Position numbers and translations under genes: made by a program. Positions 1 through 5,648 of a stretch of DNA of 6,612 nt are shown one piece after another; the first letter of the stretch is position 1, and the number at the start of each line of letters is the position of its first letter. This DNA comes from Thermoplasmata archaeon (GTDB lineage: Archaea; Thermoplasmatota; Thermoplasmata; Thermoplasmatales; Thermoplasmataceae), in assembly GCA_021792045.1 (NCBI GenBank), contig JAJYVJ010000094.1, forward strand, positions 1 to 6,612, written 5' to 3'. The notes under the pieces were generated by a model, which did no database searches, was not told the DNA's origin, and was given only the letters and a program-made list of their open reading frames with translations.

Positions 1-381
1 GAGGGTGAAAGCAGAATTTCTTCATCGCTTCTTAACTGGATGAAAAAGATTATTAGCGTCAGGAAGGATTATCGTGAACTGCTGGGCCGTGGCGATGTAC
101 AGTTTCTCAACCAAAGGAACAAGAGGGTTCTGGTTTACATAAGGAAGTACCAGGACCAACGGATGCTTTGTATTTTTAATCTTTCAAGGAGACATACATA
201 TGTTGAACTTGATCTTTCCGAATACAAGGGACTGAAACCAGTTGAAGCATTTACGAAATCCTATTTTCCAAGGATCGGCGATCTGCCCTATTTCTTTACG
301 CTACATCCTAGAAGCTTTTTCTGGCTGAATTTGACCGTACCTTCATTTGATGATTCAATGGACTTTGATGGAGATGAATGA
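1..381 (+). CDS. treS: Trehalose synthase (maltose alpha-D-glucosyltransferase), C-terminal part, cut by window edge
   Basis: This is the last 126 residues of a GH13 trehalose synthase, which reversibly interconverts maltose and trehalose in the cytoplasm. The frame is open from base 1, so the gene begins outside the window. The ATG at base 40 lies inside the conserved SLLNWMKK segment and is an internal Met, not a start. Family-typical stretches are SLLNWM (about visible residues 9-14), the RKDYRELLGRGD helix end, the ILCVANLSR-like MLCIFNLSRR, VELDLSEYKG and FPRIGDLPYFFTLHPRSFFWLNL. These form the end of the (beta/alpha)8 barrel and the C-terminal beta-sandwich. The catalytic Asp/Glu/Asp residues lie upstream and are not seen. 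The protein ends in an acidic tail (DDSMDFDGDE). The stop TGA at 379-381 lies inside the maltokinase gene, so the two are very likely cotranscribed. In many bacteria TreS and maltokinase are adjacent or fused, which supports the call. Confidence 0.93.
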   Translation, partial: EGESRISSSLLNWMKKIISVRKDYRELLGRGDVQFLNQRNKRVLVYIRKYQDQRMLCIFNLSRRHTYVELDLSEYKGLKPVEAFTKSYFPRIGDLPYFFTLHPRSFFWLNLTVPSFDDSMDFDGDE

Positions 382-1747
382 TTACACTAAAAATTTGCAA
401 GACTTGAAGGAAGACCTCCTAAACTACATAACAACGCGGAGATGGTACGGGAACAAAGCAAATTTAACTACTGGGCTGGACATTATCGATGCTTTTCAGA
501 TAGAAGATTTTGTCCTGGCAATACTCAGTGTTAATGGCGTATCTCACTTAATGTACTATGTTCCGCTGTTCTTTTCCAAAGATGAATTCTCAGGCAGAAT
601 AGGCTCCTTTACAGATGAAGGAATCAAAATCAACGTTTATGACGCATTCTATTTTGAGAATTTTGCTAAAGTTATCATGAGAAATATGGAACATAATACG
701 CTTTTAAAAAAGAACAATACCTATATACAGTTTCATAGAACAAATTTTTTTCAATTAAATGAAGGAAACACTTTTTCGGTAATAAATACAGAACAGAGCA
801 ACAGTTCATTCATAATTGGTAACACAATCGTAAAAAACTACAGGTATCTTCAGTTTGGGGAAAATCCTGACATAACTATGTCGATGAAGCTAAAAGAAAA
901 TGGTTTCACTCATGTCCCCTCTTTGAAAGGATACATGAAATACGTATCTGTTGACGGGATAATATACCTATGCAGCGCTATGGAATATTTCCCGAAATCT
1001 GTAGACTTATGGTCTTACTACAACAACTTCAAAGTCGATAAGGGCAGTTTCAAATCCAAGATTCTCAATCTTGCTGCTGACATGGGAACACTTACCGGGG
1101 AGATGTGTAGGACTCTTGCAAGTATAAAGGATGAAGATTTCCGGCCTGAGAAAATGGCCGTTTCGGAACTCGAGGAAGTAATTGATGACTCTTTTAAGTA
1201 TCTTGATGTCTCAAGAGAAATAATGAATAAGCGCCATATGGAACTTGGTCCACTTTCCCTAGATATAAATCAAGAAAAATTAAAGGAAATGTTCATCTCA
1301 TTATTTCTGAATGAAACTTTGATGAAGACACGAGTTCATGGCGATTATCATCTTGGCCAGATACTTCTCTACAGAAACAGATATTATATAATCGATTTCG
1401 AAGGAGAACCTGCGAGAAGCATGCTCGAACGCACAAGCAGGAAATCTCCTTTCAAAGATGTTTCTGGAATTTTAAGGTCAATTGATTATCTATGTTCAGG
1501 AGTCGACGAGGGCATGGAGAATATTTCCAGTGAAATAATATCTTCCTTCCTCGGGAATTACATTAAGATAATTGGCAATATGAATCTCATACCAACTGAT
1601 AATGAAAAGGTTTCTAGATTGCTACAACTTTTTCTCTTACAGAAAGCGTCATATGAACTCCTTTATGAAATTAACAATAGACCTTCATGGATTCATATTC
1701 CGTTGAAGGCGTTAAAAGAGATTCTGGAATCCCTTACTGCTACCTGA
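374..1747 (+). CDS. mak: Maltokinase (ATP:maltose 1-phosphotransferase)
   Basis: This predicted cytoplasmic kinase of 457 residues phosphorylates maltose to maltose 1-phosphate with ATP; the family is also called Pep2 and has an aminoglycoside-phosphotransferase-like fold. The N-terminal cap carries RRWYGNKA (residues 22-29), a variant of the family's RRWFGGK motif. The N-lobe has IVKNYR with Lys154, followed by GENPDI and HVPSLKG, which match the usual 'GxNPDxE...G(F)xHVP' pattern. The catalytic loop is HGDYHLGQ (322-329), with Asp324 the expected base. The Mg-binding loop is IDFEGEP (340-346). The conserved SPFKDVSGILRS follows at 358-369. Length matches stand-alone maltokinases (about 440-470 aa). 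I chose ATG 374 because it places RRW about 22 residues from the N-terminus; ATG 368, ATG 350 and TTG 347 are in frame but less likely. There is no spaced Shine-Dalgarno (GGAG at 370-373 abuts the ATG), so translation is probably coupled to treS, whose last 8 bp it overlaps. Confidence 0.92.
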   Translation: MNDYTKNLQDLKEDLLNYITTRRWYGNKANLTTGLDIIDAFQIEDFVLAILSVNGVSHLMYYVPLFFSKDEFSGRIGSFTDEGIKINVYDAFYFENFAKVIMRNMEHNTLLKKNNTYIQFHRTNFFQLNEGNTFSVINTEQSNSSFIIGNTIVKNYRYLQFGENPDITMSMKLKENGFTHVPSLKGYMKYVSVDGIIYLCSAMEYFPKSVDLWSYYNNFKVDKGSFKSKILNLAADMGTLTGEMCRTLASIKDEDFRPEKMAVSELEEVIDDSFKYLDVSREIMNKRHMELGPLSLDINQEKLKEMFISLFLNETLMKTRVHGDYHLGQILLYRNRYYIIDFEGEPARSMLERTSRKSPFKDVSGILRSIDYLCSGVDEGMENISSEIISSFLGNYIKIIGNMNLIPTDNEKVSRLLQLFLLQKASYELLYEINNRPSWIHIPLKALKEILESLTAT

Positions 1748-3845
1748 CGGCTTTTAGGACATAAGCCGATCCAGGTTCCAGCACTATGTGTTGTGTACCA
1801 ATATCCAGTTCATTCTCTGGACGTATCTGCTGAGAGCTTATCAAAAGGATAAACTGACTATATCCGGAAGGAAGACTGAATTTCAGTGGTATCACGGTAG
1901 GATTGAAAGCTAAGAGCAGATCGCTCATTTCACAACCGTTATGTTCGCACTTTGTGCAAATAAGAAGTATTCCAATACCCCTCTTCACATGCCAGTCTGA
2001 TTCTGTCATTTCAGTCCCATCGCTTTTAAGCCATGCGATCTGTCTTGCGTCCGTACTTTTTCCTGAGCCTTTGAGATAACCATCCTGTCTAAGAACGCAG
2101 AATCTTCTACGTATAGTTATGATCCTCTTTGTGAATTCAAGAAGATTTCCTTTATCCTCGTCAATGTTCCAGTCATACCATGATGTCTCGTTGTCCAGTT
2201 TATAGGCATTATTATTTCCATTCTGAGTCCTCTTTATTTCGTCTCCACCAAGGATCATAGGTGTTCCCTGAGATGTTAGGAGGGTGATAAGAAACGTTCT
2301 GATTCTCGTATTTCTCTTCTTCAGGACAACTGGAGAATCTGTTTGGCCCTCAAAGCCCATATTCTCACTGATGTTGTTATCCGTACCGTCTTTATTTCCC
2401 TCATTATTTTCTTCATTGTGTTTGGTGCTGTAACTTACCAGATCGTTGAGTGTAAATCCGTCATGGCATGTAATGAAATTCACACTAGAATACTGTGTCT
2501 TTCCACGCCATTCGAACAGATCAGAAGATCCGCTAAAGCGAGTGGCAAATTCTGAGAGATTCCTCCCATGTCCTTTCCAGTAATGTCTAACGCTATCTCT
2601 GTACTTACCATTCCACTCTGCCCAATCGAGTGGGAAGTTGCCCAATTGATACCCACCGATTCCTATGTCCCATGGTTCCGCAATCAGTTTTACAGAAGAA
2701 AGCACAGGTTCAGTATGTATTATATCAAAAAGAGATGTGAATGGATCGAAAGTGGAGCGCTTACGTCCCAGCACCGACGCAAGGTCAAATCTGAATCCGT
2801 CAACCTGCATGTCAATAGCCCAGTACCTTAAACTGTCAGTTATCAACTTAAGCACCTGTGGGTGTTTTATGTTTATCGTGTTTCCGACCCCTGTGAAATC
2901 GACATAATACCTCTTATCTGCAGCCAGCTTGTAATACACTGGATTATCTATCCCTCTAAAGGACATCGTTGGGCCAAGTTGATTACCCTCTGCCGTATGA
3001 TTGTACACTACATCAAGAATCACCTCCATTCCATTTTCATGAAACTTCTTTACAACATTCTTGAATTCGTTGATTTGATCTCCAGGAGATCTACCTGCGG
3101 AATAGGTTATCTCTGGGGAAAAATAGTTGATCGTATTATATCCCCAGTACGTGTTCGTTGTCACACCGTTGAATACATAAGAGTCAATTCTCTGGTGAAT
3201 GGGCAACAATTCTACGGCATTTATTCCAAGATCCTTGAGGTAGTTTATCATCTGATCGGAATAAAGAGCCAAAAAAGTTCCTCTTATGCTCTCATCTATA
3301 TCAGGCCTGCGTTTAGTCAACCCTTTGACATGTGTTTCGTAGATCACAAGATCGTTCCATGAGATCAGTGGTTTTTCAACACCTTTCCAGTCGAAGTTAT
3401 CCTCAAAAACCACGGATTTAGGCATCGTGCTTGAATCATCCCTGTCATCAAATGAAAGGTCAGCATTAGGGTCATTCATCTTATATCCGTTTGTTAATTC
3501 TGTAGAGACTACCTCTGAAGAAACAGCCTTCGCATAGGGATCAATCAACAATTTATTTTTATTATACCTCAGGCCGTTCTCCGGGGAAAAAGGGCCGTCC
3601 ACCCTATAGCCATAGAGTTTTCCTGCACCTACTCCTGGGACGAAAGCCCTCCACATGAACTTGCTTTGACGCTGAAGTGGGTATATCTCCGGGTTTGTGT
3701 CGTCATTGTTTTTATAAATTTCTACGTGTATGGAAGACGCATTTTCAGAATAGACTGAGAACAGGGTTCCTCCATCCTTAACAACAGCCCCCTGATCATA
3801 ACTGGAAGATTTTAGCCTAGAATAAAACGAATCCAGTATTTTCAC
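1740..3845 (-). CDS. treX: Glycogen debranching enzyme, TreX/GlgX type (isoamylase, GH13)
   Basis: This cytoplasmic enzyme hydrolyses alpha-1,6 branches in glycogen and limit dextrins, giving linear maltodextrins for TreY; archaeal TreX enzymes can also show glucanotransferase activity. Counting from GTG 3845 the protein is 701 aa, close to known TreX (about 718). An N-terminal CBM48-like sandwich (GTLFSVYSENA..., VPGVGAGKLYGYRVDGPF) is followed by the barrel. Region I is DVVYNH (278-283). Region II is DGFRFDLA with nucleophile Asp354. Region III is LIAEPWD with acid/base Glu390. Region IV is FITCHDG with Asp462. The debrancher signatures YWGYN, RYYVDFTGVGNT, GGYQLGNFP and QGTPMILGGDE are present. 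The start is uncertain: the frame opens at TTG 3896, but the first 17 residues match nothing I know in TreX, and a strong AAAAGGAG (3852-3845) abuts GTG 3845 and is ideally spaced for ATA 3839 or CTG 3836. It is probably cotranscribed after treZ. Stop TAG 1742-1740 overlaps the maltokinase end. Confidence 0.93.
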   Translation of the reverse strand: MKILDSFYSRLKSSSYDQGAVVKDGGTLFSVYSENASSIHVEIYKNNDDTNPEIYPLQRQSKFMWRAFVPGVGAGKLYGYRVDGPFSPENGLRYNKNKLLIDPYAKAVSSEVVSTELTNGYKMNDPNADLSFDDRDDSSTMPKSVVFEDNFDWKGVEKPLISWNDLVIYETHVKGLTKRRPDIDESIRGTFLALYSDQMINYLKDLGINAVELLPIHQRIDSYVFNGVTTNTYWGYNTINYFSPEITYSAGRSPGDQINEFKNVVKKFHENGMEVILDVVYNHTAEGNQLGPTMSFRGIDNPVYYKLAADKRYYVDFTGVGNTINIKHPQVLKLITDSLRYWAIDMQVDGFRFDLASVLGRKRSTFDPFTSLFDIIHTEPVLSSVKLIAEPWDIGIGGYQLGNFPLDWAEWNGKYRDSVRHYWKGHGRNLSEFATRFSGSSDLFEWRGKTQYSSVNFITCHDGFTLNDLVSYSTKHNEENNEGNKDGTDNNISENMGFEGQTDSPVVLKKRNTRIRTFLITLLTSQGTPMILGGDEIKRTQNGNNNAYKLDNETSWYDWNIDEDKGNLLEFTKRIITIRRRFCVLRQDGYLKGSGKSTDARQIAWLKSDGTEMTESDWHVKRGIGILLICTKCEHNGCEMSDLLLAFNPTVIPLKFSLPSGYSQFILLISSQQIRPENELDIGTQHIVLEPGSAYVLKAVR

Positions 3846-3852
3846 TCCTTTT
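3845..3852 (-). promoter_or_regulatory. Shine-Dalgarno-like AAAAGGAG before treX
   Basis: On the minus strand AAAAGGAG, followed by TGA, resembles the archaeal GGAGGTGA ribosome-binding consensus. It lies 5 nt ahead of an ATA and 8 nt ahead of a CTG in the treX frame, and directly abuts GTG 3845. It suggests that treX initiates here and not at TTG 3896, and that its mRNA has a leader. Which codon is used cannot be decided from sequence alone. Confidence 0.5.
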
Positions 3853-3913
3853 AATATGATGTAACTATTGGATTTAACACTTCCGTGCCAAAACAAAATT
3901 TAACCATTTGAAT

Positions 3914-3927
3914 TAGCACCGGTGATA
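3914..3927. promoter_or_regulatory. Imperfect palindrome in the treZ-treX gap (possible operator or hairpin)
   Basis: TAGCACCGGTGATA is a 14-bp inverted repeat with one mismatched pair around the perfect 8-bp core CACCGGTG. It sits inside the roughly 120-bp gap between treZ and treX, the only non-coding stretch of any length in the window. The rest of the gap is AT-rich, with weak TATA-like runs on the minus strand (for example GTTAAATT at 3904-3897). It could be a regulator site or a small processing hairpin, or chance; nothing else supports a role. Confidence 0.2.
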
Positions 3928-3965
3928 GGCTTACGGATATCGAGAAATTAAGTAAAAGGGGAGGA

Positions 3966-5648
3966 TTAAGTGTCCTGAACTAAGATTGAGAACGGATCGA
4001 TTGCAATCTTCTTCTTCGTTCCTTTCGGCCCTTGCTTTATTATTTGTTGTTTATCAGAGAAGGATATGTAAACTGAAGCTTTTTCGTAATCTATCCTTAT
4101 TACATTGTTCTCGTAACTCACAGAATATTTGTTGGAAACAATTCTTTTGCGCAAGTTAATCATTTGCTTATAAAACTCAATAAACTGTTTTCCTCTATTG
4201 TCTGTTAATTTCCACGATAATTTTGATTTATTGAACGATTCTATGGATGATGGATCCGGTATGTCTACGTTCCAGGAAAAATCCTTAAATTCGTTTATCC
4301 TCCCATTTCGGACGATATCTGCGAACCCATTATCCTCTGTTTGAATGAAAAACAGAAATGGATTGGTTTCTCCGTACTCTTCTCCCATGAAAAGCATGGG
4401 CGTGAACGGAGAGAGAAGCACGATAGCTGCAAAGAGCCTCGCTTTCAGATCACCAACTAAACTTACAGGCCTTTCTCCAAACGCCCTGTTTCCTACCTGA
4501 TCATGGTTAGAATCAAAAACAACTAGTTTCCTTCTGCTATCTGCGAAAACTGTTCCCCTGGTTTTCCTCAGATATTTTGAGTACTTTCCATTGTAAAGAT
4601 AACCATTTTTAAGGCAATCAACGATGTCTGTAAAATTTCCATAATCTTCATAATAGCCCCTGTTTTCTGAAGTTAGATACGAATGTACGCTGTGGTGAAA
4701 ATCACCATTCCAACTTGCATCAAATCCATACCCACAATCCTCCAGTCTATTTACCATGGCACTGTCGTTCTTATCGTCTTCAGCAATAAGCTTTATTTTT
4801 CTTCTCAATTTATGTTCAAGGCTTTTAATTGTAGTAGAAATTTCCTTCAGTATGTGTACAGGCGAGGAATCAAAAATAGCATGTGTTGCATCAATTCTCA
4901 AACCATCAAATTTATATTCTTCTATCCAGTATTTTACGTTCTGCAAAACAAATGATCTTACTGCATCTGATCCTGATCCATCAAAATTAAGTGCCTGGCC
5001 CCATGGATTAATGTACGATTTAGAAAAATAGTCTCCGAGAATTCCGAGAATGTTACCAAGCGGCCCGATGTGATTGTAAACGACATCCAGAATAACATTT
5101 ATATTATTCTCATGCAGAGTGTCGATAAATCTACGTAAGTTTTCAGGCCTCCCATAACTATAACTGGGAGCAAAAATAAAGACGCCGTCGTATCCCCAGT
5201 TCCTGGTTCCGTATGTCTGGTTCAGCGGCATAAGTTCTATGTGATTTATTCCCAAGTTTACGAAATGATCAACCATCTTTTCTGCAGATTCGTAAGTGCC
5301 CTCCTTTGTGAATGTTCCAATATGGATTTCTTCGATTACGACGTCTTTCAAGTCATAGGTTTTCCATTTTTTAACACCTTCATATTCATTCTTTATTATT
5401 TCGCTAGGACCTGATATTCCATCAGGTTGAAATCTCGAAGCAGGATCTGGTATTCTTTGGCCATCAGCCAAAAAGTAATATCTCTCACCGGGGGATAGTC
5501 TAACATCCGTGCTCTTAAATCCATCCGAAGAACCTTTCATAGGAAATTTGGCTCCGTCCTTCACTCGCAAGACCATCATGTCTTTTATCTTTGGAGCCCA
5601 GACATTCATGACAACCTCGTCATCGACAAACTCGTACCCATGATTCAC
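3966..5648 (-). CDS. treZ: Maltooligosyltrehalose trehalohydrolase
   Basis: This cytoplasmic GH13 hydrolase of 560 aa cleaves the alpha-1,4 bond next to the trehalose end of maltooligosyltrehalose, releasing trehalose and a shortened maltodextrin. An N-terminal CBM48-like domain starts with HGYEF...VVMNVWAP (3-19), as is usual for TreZ. The barrel carries the TreZ landmarks: RNWGYDGVFIFAPSYSYG (149-166), region I DVVYNHIGPLGN (188-199), region II DGLRIDATHAIFDSS with nucleophile Asp253, region III LIAEDDKND with acid/base Glu290, and region IV SNHDQVGNRAFGER with Asp383. FTPMLFMGEEYGE...PFLFF (415-434) is also characteristic. Length equals the roughly 560 aa of Sulfolobus TreZ. The start is GTG 5648, which gives the expected N-terminus, has an AAGGTG site 7 nt upstream, and shares GTGA with the treY stop. 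No key residue is missing. Stop TAA is at 3968-3966. Confidence 0.96.
   Translation of the reverse strand: MNHGYEFVDDEVVMNVWAPKIKDMMVLRVKDGAKFPMKGSSDGFKSTDVRLSPGERYYFLADGQRIPDPASRFQPDGISGPSEIIKNEYEGVKKWKTYDLKDVVIEEIHIGTFTKEGTYESAEKMVDHFVNLGINHIELMPLNQTYGTRNWGYDGVFIFAPSYSYGRPENLRRFIDTLHENNINVILDVVYNHIGPLGNILGILGDYFSKSYINPWGQALNFDGSGSDAVRSFVLQNVKYWIEEYKFDGLRIDATHAIFDSSPVHILKEISTTIKSLEHKLRRKIKLIAEDDKNDSAMVNRLEDCGYGFDASWNGDFHHSVHSYLTSENRGYYEDYGNFTDIVDCLKNGYLYNGKYSKYLRKTRGTVFADSRRKLVVFDSNHDQVGNRAFGERPVSLVGDLKARLFAAIVLLSPFTPMLFMGEEYGETNPFLFFIQTEDNGFADIVRNGRINEFKDFSWNVDIPDPSSIESFNKSKLSWKLTDNRGKQFIEFYKQMINLRKRIVSNKYSVSYENNVIRIDYEKASVYISFSDKQQIIKQGPKGTKKKIAIDPFSILVQDT

Noticed and set aside
40..381. 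Separate 113-aa gene starting at ATG 40
   Set aside because: The frame is open from base 1, and the residues before the ATG (SSSLLNW) are conserved TreS sequence, so the ATG is internal to a truncated gene.
2343..3362. Several + strand ORFs of 70-166 aa opposite treX
   Set aside because: They lie antisense to conserved GH13 barrel motifs, have no family resemblance or clear ribosome-binding sites, and are shadows of treX codons.
3950..3965. Possible transcription terminator after treZ (CCCCTTTTACTTAATTT on the minus strand)
   Set aside because: The T runs are short and interrupted, and no stable hairpin precedes them; too weak to call.
4683..5031. Two overlapping + strand ORFs of about 90 aa opposite treZ
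   Set aside because: They are antisense to the treZ catalytic region (Asp253 and Glu290 motifs); low-complexity shadow reading frames.
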